Origin: Acidobacteriaceae bacterium
GTDB taxonomy: Bacteria > Acidobacteriota > Terriglobia > Terriglobales > Acidobacteriaceae
Reading direction: 5' to 3'
Assembly: GCA_003166055.1 (NCBI GenBank)
Contig: PMWR01000460.1
Location: 1,617 to 6,921 of the forward strand
Length of the DNA: 5,305 nucleotides
In this document: positions 1-5,305 of the stretch, in pieces
Position numbering within the stretch: the stretch's first letter is position 1
Layout: each line of letters opens with the position of its first letter
Made by a program: the position numbers and the translations under genes
The notes under the pieces: generated by a model
The model's database searches: none
Told to the model about the DNA's origin: nothing
The model's input: only the letters and a program-made list of their open reading frames with translations

Positions 1-1334
1 CGGTACACATTGGGCGTAAGAACGGTATAGTACGAGGAATCCGTGGCGGCATTCAGTTGGTAAGGGGAGACAATCGCATCCGGAAACACCTGGTGAATGC
101 TCGTCGTCAGAGTCTGGAAGCCGTTTGAGTCGACCGGGGAGATCGGGCTCGGATCGCGCGCAGTGAAGGAACTGAGGCTGGCTACGCTGACGCCCGGGTC
201 GTCGATGATCCTGCGCACTCGTTCGATCACCGACGCCGTCGTCTCACCCGGAAGAATTCTGAAGTTGACCACCGCTCGCGCACTCGGTGGCAGCGCGTTG
301 CTCTTGAATCCTCCGCTTACGATCGTCTCCGCGGTGGTAGTGTGAAAGGCCCCGGCCTGTTCCGGATCTCTGAGCCCCATCTTCACGATCACCGGCCCAA
401 ACAGCCAGAGATTGGCCAGCACAATGCGCTTTGAGAACGGCATGTAAGGCGCCAGCGTGGCGAATTGTTCCTTTTCCGCAACGGTCAGCGAACCCGGAAA
501 GGGATGTGCCTCGAGCTTGGTGAGCGCCATGCTCAGCTCTCCGATCGCGGTGTGACGCGGCGGCGCGGACGAGTGGCCGCCGACCCCCGTCGTCTTCAGT
601 TCCACATCGAGAATCCCCTTTTCGGCCACTCCGATCAGAGCCACTGGCCGCGTTATGCCCGGGATTGCTCCGCGAATGATGACGCCGCCCTCATCCACCA
701 CAAACTCCGGATGCACTCCCCGCTCCTGCAGTAGCTTCACGATCTTTTGCGCGCCATAGTTGCCGCCATTCTCCTCATCGTCTCCAAAGGCGAACAGGAT
801 CGTTCGCGCAGGCGTAAACCCGCCGCCAATCAAGGTTTCCGCGGCCTCAAGTAACGACAGCACATGAATCTTGTCGTCCAGAGTGCCCCGGCCCCAGATG
901 AACCCATCCGCCATGTCTCCCGAATAGGGAGCATGTTTCCATTGCGGAAGAGCCTCGGCCGGCACGGGCACCACATCCATGTGCCCCATCAGGATCACGG
1001 GAGCCAGCCCGGGATCGCGTCCTTTCCACGTAAAGAGCAACGCCCCATCCGGTAGAACTTCGCGCTGCATCGTGCGATGGACGCGCGGAAAGCTTTGCTG
1101 CAGGTAGTCGCGCAGTTTGGTCATCGCGGCCTGATCGGGCGGCTGTTCAAACTGGGATTCGGTTGGAATGCGAATCGCGCCGACAAAGCGCTGAAGAGCG
1201 CCGGCATTGTCGAGCACAACCGGCGTTGCGGGCGTGACTGAAACCGCGGCCGGTTTCAGGAGCGCAGCCCGGACCACCACAACCACTGCAACCACAAGAA
1301 CTGCCAGCATCACGGCATAGCCGATTCTTTTCAT
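1..1334 (-). CDS. M20-family zinc metallopeptidase, PM20D1/carboxypeptidase S-like (3' end outside window)
   Basis: Partial gene: 444 codons are visible before the left edge and no stop is reached; the family is usually somewhat longer. Residues 5-21 are a Val/Ala/Leu-rich stretch after MKR, read as a membrane anchor or uncleaved signal, so the enzyme should face the periplasm. The M20 metal and catalytic motifs appear in order: HMD (H118, D120), GRGTLDDK (bridging D153), DEE (catalytic E187 and metal ligand E188) and VVDEGG (D214). GGHSS near residue 254 marks the dimerisation domain with its conserved His. The last metal-ligand His lies beyond the window. Family members hydrolyse, or in PM20D1 also form, amide bonds of peptides or N-acyl amino acids; the substrate here is unknown. 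The ATG at 1334 is preceded by AGAGGAG at a good distance. It lies 67 bases after the TlpA-like gene, probably in the same operon. Odd points: the His common before DEE is Asp185, and the late TDSRH-type motif reads TDSSY (431-435). Confidence 0.93.
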   Translation of the reverse strand, partial: MKRIGYAVMLAVLVVAVVVVVRAALLKPAAVSVTPATPVVLDNAGALQRFVGAIRIPTESQFEQPPDQAAMTKLRDYLQQSFPRVHRTMQREVLPDGALLFTWKGRDPGLAPVILMGHMDVVPVPAEALPQWKHAPYSGDMADGFIWGRGTLDDKIHVLSLLEAAETLIGGGFTPARTILFAFGDDEENGGNYGAQKIVKLLQERGVHPEFVVDEGGVIIRGAIPGITRPVALIGVAEKGILDVELKTTGVGGHSSAPPRHTAIGELSMALTKLEAHPFPGSLTVAEKEQFATLAPYMPFSKRIVLANLWLFGPVIVKMGLRDPEQAGAFHTTTAETIVSGGFKSNALPPSARAVVNFRILPGETTASVIERVRRIIDDPGVSVASLSSFTARDPSPISPVDSNGFQTLTTSIHQVFPDAIVSPYQLNAATDSSYYTVLTPNVY

Positions 1335-1343
1335 TTGTGGAAT

Positions 1344-1350
1344 CTCCTCT
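1344..1350 (-). promoter_or_regulatory. Shine-Dalgarno site of the M20 peptidase gene
   Basis: Read on the minus strand this is AGAGGAG, nine bases before the ATG at 1334. It fixes the start at the ATG that places a hydrophobic anchor at the protein N-terminus. The 67-base gap to the upstream gene contains no convincing terminator, which fits co-transcription. Confidence 0.7.
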
Positions 1351-1401
1351 TCTGAAGTCTGGGCTGGATTCCATTGCTCCAGAACTCGACAGTGATGAAG
1401 C

Positions 1402-3588
1402 CTATTGCCCGCCGCTGGCCGCGTCCGTCCGTTGCAGCATCTCCTTCTCGAAGTCGGCCTCGGTCCCGCCGCTGAATCCAATCTGCTTCCACTGCCAGAC
1501 TCCGTGCGGATCCACCAGCCATGTCTGCGGAATCGCAAAACCGTCCAGCAGGCTCACCACGGTGGAGTAAGCCGGTAGCACCGGGAAGGTATAGCCCTTT
1601 TCCTTGAGGAACGGGGCAACCACGCCCAGGTCCTCGTCCAGATCGAAGGTGAGTATCTGAATGTCTTTGCGGTCCTTCGTCTTTTGGTAGAACTTCTCCA
1701 GTTGCGGCAACTCCGCCTGGCATGGGCCGCACCACGTGGCCCACAGGTTGATGATCAAAGTCTTGCCGCCCAGTTCTTTCAGCTTCCAGGTCTTTCCCGA
1801 CATGTCTGACAGTTCGAACTCCGGAATCGCCTTGGTTGGCTTCTCCCAGCGTCCTTCGCCCGCCTGTTCCGTACTTCCCGCGGGCTTACTCCAAACCGCC
1901 CACGCCGTCTCGGTGCCACCCTGTTCCTTCCACAGCGCATGCGCCTCGTCCTTCAGGTGGTCGGTCACCTTGCCTTCAAAGGCCTTAGGCTCTGCCTCGC
2001 GCGTAGCAAGAGCCAGTTGGTAATAGGCCAGCGCGTCCTGCGTGTGCTTTTGAATCGCCTCAAGCCTGGCACGATTGAGCCAGTAGCCTGACAGCAGTTT
2101 CTTCTCTGTGGGCACAGGCGCTTCAATCGCAGCCTTGAGCTTCAGCGCCTCATCGGTCTGGCCGGCCTCCATCGCAGCTCTGAGAAGGATTCCATTCAAG
2201 TACTGGTCCTCCTGTATCCGGCCCTCTTTGTCGTTCTTCAGTTGTTCGTCGCTCTGGTTATCGTTACCGCTCTCGGCAGTGCGCGCCTTCTCGACGGCAG
2301 TCTTGGCCTGGAGCATCAGGTCGAGCGCTCGGGCCGGCTGCCACTTGTGCTGCACCAGAAATGCGCCGGCATCCGGGTAGTAGTTGCCATACCAATAGGG
2401 CCCCTGGTAGTCGCGGATGTACGTGACGAACGCATCCACGGCGGCGATGCCGTCTTTTTCCGACAGGTCATCCTCATCCTGAATTGTGTAGAACCACGCA
2501 TAATGCTGTAGATAATCGCTGTCAGGATAGTCGCGAATCCAACCCTTCACGGCTTCTCCGTACTCGCCGTGGTATTTCGTCCATGCCGCGGTATCGGTCT
2601 GGTCCTCGGGCTTCTCGTGGGCCTTTTCCCAGCGATCGTTTACGATCCGCCAGGCCTGGTCGGAGCGGGGAAAATCATGAAGCAGCCTGTCCTCCATCGC
2701 CGTAATAGTTTCCTTGCCTGCTCCGCTTTGCTTATAGCCGGTAACCAGAAACGCTTCCCAGGACGCATCCCCGTGCGGGTTCAGTGCTTCCAGCCGCTTC
2801 AAGTCCAGCGCCACCTGTGCGCGCACGGCGTCATGCTCCTTCGGCGGATGAGTGCGGAATTCGAGACCCCACAAAGTCTCGTAGGATTGAAGCCGCTTGG
2901 CATCGGTCTCCGTCGCCAGCCGTGTGCGTAGCGCAGCCGCCACCTTGGGCTGCAATGGCTGATCTTTATTCAAAAGCCAGTGCGCGTAGCCGTCCGTCGA
3001 AGACGGGCAAACGCTAAAGAATGCCTCAAGGTTTTCCTTCGTTTTGTTCGGGTCGGCCCTCTTGCCGCTCGCATAAAGCGCTGCCAGGCTCAGCGACGGC
3101 CACGCAAATCCCGGTGCCTTTCCCCGTGCAGCCTCCAGCAGCCGTATGGCTTCCGGCGTGTCTTTCCCAATCAGAGCGTTGCCGGCAATAAAAAGCGCCA
3201 GCGGGTCGTCGGGATGCTCCTTGGCTCCCTGCACCCAGCGCGCACGAGTGATTTCATATTCTTCCGGCGCAAATTGGTTCATGTAATCGGCATAAGACTC
3301 ATACGGCTTATACTCGCGCGGATACCGCGCCATCAGGTCTTCAAGCACTTTACGGCGATAAACCAGTTCATCCTCGAACTTCATCTTTTCCAGCAGCTTC
3401 GAGTCGAGCTTTTCGCTGATGATCTGGCGCACCTCGGGACTGGCTTCGCACCCCGGCAGCGCCAGACCCGATGACGATATGGAACTGCCGGCCGCAGCCT
3501 GCGAAAACCCCACCGGGGTCTGCGAAGACAGCGGCATGCCAAGGCAAAATGCTGTGAGGAAGGCGACAGCGCAATAGGAGCTCCGCAT
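1402..3588 (-). CDS. Exported TPR-like protein with C-terminal TlpA/ResA-type thioredoxin domain
   Basis: 728 residues. The N-terminus (MRSS, then a hydrophobic stretch to about residue 20, followed by SSQ) looks like a Sec signal peptide, so the protein should be periplasmic. C15 does not sit in a proper lipobox. Residues about 50-560 are helix-rich and contain repeat-like segments resembling TPRs (about 128-160, 462-490 and 500-530); individual repeats are degenerate. Residues about 588-728 form a thioredoxin fold: a TlpA-style entry strand, LWATWCGPC with the redox pair C620/C623, and the cis-proline loop FAIPQTW (P687). TlpA/ResA domains reduce disulfides in exported proteins, for example during cytochrome c maturation; the target here is unknown, and the TPR body probably binds a partner. 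Other cysteines are C47 and C194. The ATG at 3588 is preceded by AAGGGTGG at 3598-3605, nine bases away. The M20 peptidase follows 67 bases downstream. Domain call is firm, role uncertain. Confidence 0.92.
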   Translation of the reverse strand: MRSSYCAVAFLTAFCLGMPLSSQTPVGFSQAAAGSSISSSGLALPGCEASPEVRQIISEKLDSKLLEKMKFEDELVYRRKVLEDLMARYPREYKPYESYADYMNQFAPEEYEITRARWVQGAKEHPDDPLALFIAGNALIGKDTPEAIRLLEAARGKAPGFAWPSLSLAALYASGKRADPNKTKENLEAFFSVCPSSTDGYAHWLLNKDQPLQPKVAAALRTRLATETDAKRLQSYETLWGLEFRTHPPKEHDAVRAQVALDLKRLEALNPHGDASWEAFLVTGYKQSGAGKETITAMEDRLLHDFPRSDQAWRIVNDRWEKAHEKPEDQTDTAAWTKYHGEYGEAVKGWIRDYPDSDYLQHYAWFYTIQDEDDLSEKDGIAAVDAFVTYIRDYQGPYWYGNYYPDAGAFLVQHKWQPARALDLMLQAKTAVEKARTAESGNDNQSDEQLKNDKEGRIQEDQYLNGILLRAAMEAGQTDEALKLKAAIEAPVPTEKKLLSGYWLNRARLEAIQKHTQDALAYYQLALATREAEPKAFEGKVTDHLKDEAHALWKEQGGTETAWAVWSKPAGSTEQAGEGRWEKPTKAIPEFELSDMSGKTWKLKELGGKTLIINLWATWCGPCQAELPQLEKFYQKTKDRKDIQILTFDLDEDLGVVAPFLKEKGYTFPVLPAYSTVVSLLDGFAIPQTWLVDPHGVWQWKQIGFSGGTEADFEKEMLQRTDAASGGQ

Positions 3589-3821
3589 CGATAAGTTCCA
3601 CCCTTCAAAACGAGACTACACCCAACTCGCCTTGAATTCGCGCAAACTGAATCAGGCATAGGCTTCGCGGTACCAACCCAACGGGCCGGAACAGGAAGAA
3701 ATGCCGCTGGTCAGTCTCCAGCTTCCCGCATCGCAAAACCTCGCCCCCGAAGAGTGAGTCAATCTGTGGGGTCCTGTGCTACTATCAGCGTCGAGAGTTT
3801 GTCTACCCGGAGAATTCAAAG
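3589..3821. other. Divergent intergenic region between the TlpA-like gene and the ferredoxin gene
   Basis: These 233 bases separate two genes read in opposite directions, so they should hold both promoters. On the plus strand an extended -10 element is visible at 3777-3785. On the minus strand no convincing -10/-35 pair for the TlpA-like gene could be picked out. The open frames here lack a Shine-Dalgarno site and recognisable protein features, so no small gene is called. Confidence 0.6.
3756..3785 (+). promoter_or_regulatory. Candidate sigma-70 promoter of the ferredoxin gene
   Basis: TGC followed by TACTAT at 3780-3785 matches an extended -10 element (TGnTATAAT, two mismatches in the hexamer), about 36 bases before the ATG. 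The -35 position (GAGTCA at 3756-3761, 18-base spacer) matches only weakly, as expected where an extended -10 carries recognition. Prediction by eye only. Confidence 0.4.
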
Positions 3822-4082
3822 ATGGCCTACATCATTGCAGAACCCTGTATCGGCACCAAGGACACCGCCTGTGTGGACGCCTGTCCCGTCGATTGCATCC
3901 ACCCCAAGAAGGACGAAGACGGCCACGCCGAAGCCGATCAGCTTTTCATTGATCCGGTCGAGTGCATCGATTGCGGCGCCTGCGTCCCCGCCTGCCCCGT
4001 CTCGGCCATCTTTGCCCAGGACGACCTGCCGGAGAAATGGGCCCACTTTACTGAGAAGAACGCCGCTCACTTCGGCCGCTAA
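3822..4082 (+). CDS. fdxA: 7Fe ferredoxin ([3Fe-4S][4Fe-4S]), FdxA/Thermus type
   Basis: 86 residues, soluble and acidic: a small cytoplasmic electron carrier. The first motif is C9-x7-C17-x3-C21-P with an extra C25; the second is C48-x2-C51-x2-C54-x3-C58-P. The seven-residue gap between C9 and C17 is the signature of 7Fe ferredoxins. By analogy with Azotobacter FdI and the Thermus ferredoxin, C9, C17 and C58 should hold the [3Fe-4S] cluster, and C21, C48, C51 and C54 the [4Fe-4S] cluster, with C25 free. The stretch CIGTKDTAC closely resembles the Thermus protein as I remember it. Length fits the short form without the long C-terminal extension of FdI. GGAGA at 3809-3813 lies eight bases before the ATG. 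It stands alone with its own promoter candidate and terminator, so its redox partners cannot be read from the neighbours. The symbol follows common usage for this family. Confidence 0.95.
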   Translation: MAYIIAEPCIGTKDTACVDACPVDCIHPKKDEDGHAEADQLFIDPVECIDCGACVPACPVSAIFAQDDLPEKWAHFTEKNAAHFGR

Positions 4083-4121
4083 GACAGCCAGGCCGTTTCT
4101 CGCGCCCAGGCAGCTTCTTGC

Positions 4122-4136
4122 GAGACGATCCGTCTC
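4122..4136. repeat. Small perfect hairpin GAGACG-ATC-CGTCTC
   Basis: Six-base perfect inverted repeat with a three-base loop, 40 bases after the ferredoxin stop and directly before the larger terminator hairpin. No T-run follows on the plus strand. For minus-strand transcripts from the toxin-antitoxin genes it would be the second hairpin in a row. It might protect 3' ends or add to termination, but it could be chance. Confidence 0.4.
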
Positions 4137-4139
4137 AAC

Positions 4140-4178
4140 ACGCGCATTCCGCTCACCGCGGGATGCGCGTTGCTGTTT
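4140..4178 (+). terminator. Intrinsic terminator after the ferredoxin gene
   Basis: A 13-base stem (4140-4152 with 4158-4170) closes a five-base loop, TCACC. All pairs are Watson-Crick except one T-G wobble at 4148/4162. The stem is GC-rich and is followed by a T-rich tail (TTGCTGTTTAT) from 4170. It starts 58 bases after the ferredoxin stop. Read on the minus strand, the tail is short in T, so it is best viewed as a plus-strand terminator, although the stem may also slow transcripts arriving from the toxin-antitoxin operon. Confidence 0.8.
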
Positions 4179-4248
4179 ATGCGCGTTCCGGGAAACGGAT
4201 GTGCTTCCCAAACCGCTCAGCCCACAACCTCAGCCCTGAATTGCTTTT

Positions 4249-4497
4249 CTAGATCCGCTCATGCCCAACACCGGCTAGGCTCTTCGCGAAGCCGGCGTGC
4301 AAACCTGCTTCATTCCTATCGGGATCGTTCTGCGCCTCGGCCAGGTCCATCGGCGACTCGGGACCATGGACAATTGCAAATCGGCCCTTCTCGATTTCAA
4401 CGAAATCGACGTTGTCGCCTGTCTTCAGTCCAAGTTGTTTGCGCACATCGGAGGGAAGGGTAATGCGGCCATTGAACGTGACCATCGCGGAAGGCAT
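4249..4497 (-). CDS. Second AbrB/SpoVT-type antitoxin (VapB-like), downstream of the toxin
   Basis: 82 residues. The N-terminal half (about 1-45) is a swapped-hairpin AbrB DNA-binding domain: MPSAMVTFNGRITLP, RKQLGL, GD and DFVEIEKG. It is a paralogue of the antitoxin at 4928-5221: 24 of the first 45 residues are identical by hand alignment. The C-terminal ends also align (NEAGLHAGFAKSLAGVG against NEAILEAAAEGYLASVG), but the linker between is seven residues shorter here and the SIRDLEG motif is reduced to SPMDLAE. That is the region that normally grips the toxin, so this copy may bind VapC differently or serve mainly as a DNA-binding regulator. The ATG at 4497 is chosen because AGAGG at 4504-4508 sits six bases upstream and MPSA matches the paralogue. 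An open frame extends upstream into the toxin gene but has no support. It lies 38 bases after the VapC stop, probably in the same operon. Confidence 0.85.
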   Translation of the reverse strand: MPSAMVTFNGRITLPSDVRKQLGLKTGDNVDFVEIEKGRFAIVHGPESPMDLAEAQNDPDRNEAGLHAGFAKSLAGVGHERI

Positions 4498-4514
4498 TTG
4501 GTACCTCTGAGCAT

Positions 4515-4520
4515 ATTGTA
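4515..4520 (-). promoter_or_regulatory. Possible internal -10 box before the second antitoxin
   Basis: The minus strand reads TACAAT here, 17 bases before the ATG at 4497 and inside the 38-base gap after VapC. The corresponding -35 position has only a weak match (TCGCAT). If real, it would let the second antitoxin be made independently of the toxin, but with a very short leader. Low confidence. Confidence 0.2.
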
Positions 4521-4535
4521 ACCCGGCAGGCGAGT

Positions 4536-4931
4536 CTATGCGAGAAGCTCCATTCCCGCATCCCGCGCCGCCTTGTGATCGAACGTCATCGTTCGACTGC
4601 ACCCGGCGGCCTTCGCGGAACTGGCGATCAGGCAATCGGCAAAGTCCGTGTTACGCGTCCGATAAACCCTGAGAGCCTCGCGCACGGTCTCCCTTTGTTC
4701 GACAACAATATCCTGGCTCGCGAGCAGCGTATCGAGAATCTGCACAAGTTGCTCACGCTGCACGCAATAAATGCGGGTCAAAACCCTCACGAGTTCCAGC
4801 AGGGCGCCCACTCCCACCCACCCCGGCTCCTCAGCAGACAATCCATGAACCAATGTGACTGCTAGGCGGGTCTGGTCCGGGTCGTCCTTCACAAAGTATC
4901 GGACCAGAATATTCGTATCCAACCCGATCAA
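4536..4931 (-). CDS. vapC: PIN-domain ribonuclease toxin VapC
   Basis: 131 residues, the usual VapC length. PIN-domain metal-binding acids are in place: D5 in LDTNILVRYF, E46 in ALLELVRVL, D96/D99 in TDFADCLIA and D118 in TFDHKA. VapC toxins are Mg-dependent endoribonucleases, usually cutting tRNA or a conserved rRNA loop; the target here is unknown. All active-site positions are intact, so it is probably functional. The start is a TTG at 4931: an in-frame stop at 4938-4940 leaves no upstream start, and any later one would remove the first catalytic Asp. The TTG overlaps the stop of the upstream antitoxin in TTGA, and AAGGTGAGG just upstream is a good ribosome site, so translation is probably coupled to the antitoxin. 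A second antitoxin follows 38 bases downstream. Likely cytoplasmic, held inactive in a VapB-VapC complex. Confidence 0.92.
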   Translation of the reverse strand: MIGLDTNILVRYFVKDDPDQTRLAVTLVHGLSAEEPGWVGVGALLELVRVLTRIYCVQREQLVQILDTLLASQDIVVEQRETVREALRVYRTRNTDFADCLIASSAKAAGCSRTMTFDHKAARDAGMELLA

Positions 4932-5221
4932 GCCGCCTCACCTTTGGGCAAACTTTCGCTTTCATCACCCACGCTGGCCAGGTAGCCTTCTGCTGCTGCT
5001 TCGAGGATAGCCTCATTCATTTCCTCGATGGTAGGCACGTAGTCCAGCTTCGCTACGCAGCCTTCGAGGTCGCGGATAGACGCGGTTCTTGGCTTGATCG
5101 CATACTGCCCCTTCTCGATCTCAAAGAAATCAATCTTGTCACCCGCATCCAGCCCAAGAGCAGTCCGAATCTGGACGGGAATCGTGATCTGGCCTTTTGA
5201 AGTGAGCTTCGCACTAGGCAT
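4928..5221 (-). CDS. vapB: AbrB/SpoVT-type antitoxin VapB, first gene of the TA operon
   Basis: 97 residues. Residues 1-45 form an AbrB-type DNA-binding domain (MPSAKLTSKGQITIP, IRTALGL, AGDKIDFFEIEKG). The tail has SIRDLEG near residue 50 and an acidic helix, IEEMNEAILEAAAEGYL, typical of the toxin-binding arm of VapB proteins. Its role is to bind and silence VapC and, as a complex, to repress its own promoter. The ATG at 5221 is chosen over a TTG 15 bases upstream because AAAGGA at 5228-5233 is six bases from the ATG, and because MPSA matches the paralogue at 4249-4497. The 3' end overlaps vapC by four bases. The promoter and a palindromic operator candidate lie just upstream. It is the more canonical of the two antitoxins and is likely the main partner of VapC. 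Confidence 0.92.
   Translation of the reverse strand: MPSAKLTSKGQITIPVQIRTALGLDAGDKIDFFEIEKGQYAIKPRTASIRDLEGCVAKLDYVPTIEEMNEAILEAAAEGYLASVGDESESLPKGEAA
4936..4944 (-). promoter_or_regulatory. Shine-Dalgarno site of vapC inside the antitoxin gene
   Basis: The minus strand reads AAGGTGAGG, four bases before the TTG at 4931, within the last codons of the upstream antitoxin. It decides the unusual TTG start. Ribosomes ending the antitoxin at TGA (4928-4930) could restart on the overlapping TTG. Confidence 0.65.
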
Positions 5222-5241
5222 AAGAATTCCTTTCAAATTAG

Positions 5242-5247
5242 ATTATA
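5242..5247 (-). promoter_or_regulatory. -10 box of the vapBC promoter
   Basis: The minus strand reads a perfect TATAAT here, 20 bases before the vapB ATG, in an AT-rich leader unlike the GC-rich genes around it. The -35 region (about 5265-5271) overlaps the GTAAG elements and matches TTGACA poorly. The predicted transcript start would lie only a few bases before the Shine-Dalgarno AAAGGA. Confidence 0.6.
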
Positions 5248-5248
5248 T

Positions 5249-5284
5249 CTTACTTTTCATATTTTTCCTTACTTTGGCGTAAGG
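5249..5284. promoter_or_regulatory. Candidate vapB operator: inverted repeat plus extra half-site
   Basis: CCTTAC at 5267-5272 and GTAAGG at 5279-5284 form a perfect six-base inverted repeat with a six-base spacer. A third copy, CTTACTTT at 5249-5256, repeats CTTACTTT at 5268-5275 with a 19-base shift, about two helical turns. The sites cover the -35 region and abut the -10 box, the expected place for VapB autorepression. Binding itself is inferred. Confidence 0.5.
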
Positions 5285-5305
5285 GATTTCTCCTGCAATG
5301 AGTCT

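Noticed and set aside
1360..1378. CTGGA/TCCAG inverted repeat between the TlpA-like and M20 genes as a terminator
   Set aside because: The stem is only five bases with a nine-base loop and no T-run follows on the minus strand.
1331..1744. 137-codon minus-strand open frame over the thioredoxin domain end
   Set aside because: Out-of-frame shadow of the WCGPC-encoding region with no domain features; the 728-residue frame has clear TlpA motifs throughout.
3541..3550. Lipobox at C15 of the TlpA-like protein
   Set aside because: The residue before the Cys is Phe (LTAFC), not Gly, Ala or Ser, so lipoprotein processing is unlikely; an ordinary signal peptide fits better.
3754..4239. 161-codon plus-strand open frame covering the ferredoxin
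   Set aside because: It is a frame-shifted shadow of the ferredoxin: low-complexity Pro/Ser/Arg-rich protein running through the terminator hairpin.
4083..4248. Remnant of a second vapC after the distal antitoxin
   Set aside because: No LDTN-like start or other PIN motif was seen on the minus strand downstream of 4249; the region holds only hairpins.
4498..4635. Longer start for the distal antitoxin, extending 46 codons into the vapC region
   Set aside because: The extension overlaps the 3' end of vapC, resembles no AbrB protein, and the ATG at 4497 has a well-placed AGAGG and matches the paralogue.
5222..5236. TTG start at 5236 for the first antitoxin
   Set aside because: It lies over and beyond the Shine-Dalgarno AAAGGA, only a few bases from the -10 box. 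The ATG at 5221 has proper spacing and the MPSA start seen in the paralogue.

Overview
The window looks like ordinary chromosomal DNA of a GC-rich Gram-negative-type bacterium. The long secreted TPR/thioredoxin protein, the PM20D1-like M20 peptidase and the Thermus-type ferredoxin together suggest an acidobacterium (Terriglobia-like). That assignment is inferred from protein style only; no phylogenetic marker is present.

Bases 1-3588 hold two genes on the minus strand, read right to left. The first is a 728-residue exported protein with a long helical, TPR-like body and a C-terminal TlpA/ResA-type thioredoxin domain (WCGPC). After a 67-base gap comes an N-terminally anchored M20-family metallopeptidase, which runs off the left edge after 444 codons. 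The spacing suggests one transcript, and both proteins probably act outside the cytoplasm.

Bases 3589-3821 are a divergent intergenic region. It carries a plausible extended -10 promoter for the plus-strand gene at 3822-4082, an 86-residue 7Fe ferredoxin ([3Fe-4S] plus [4Fe-4S]). A strong intrinsic terminator follows at 4140-4178, so the ferredoxin looks like a single-gene unit.

Bases 4249-5305 hold a minus-strand toxin-antitoxin locus with an unusual layout: AbrB-type antitoxin (VapB2), then PIN-domain toxin (VapC), then a second paralogous AbrB-type antitoxin (VapB1). The first antitoxin and the toxin overlap by four bases (TTGA), with a TTG start for the toxin. Upstream of VapB2 is an AT-rich leader with a perfect TATAAT box and GTAAG half-sites, two of which form a perfect inverted repeat: a good candidate autoregulatory operator. 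The TA locus and the ferredoxin converge on the terminator region.

The most notable item is the antitoxin-toxin-antitoxin layout, in which the distal antitoxin has a shortened, diverged toxin-binding region. I saw no clearly new system, tRNA, rRNA, CRISPR array or insertion sequence.
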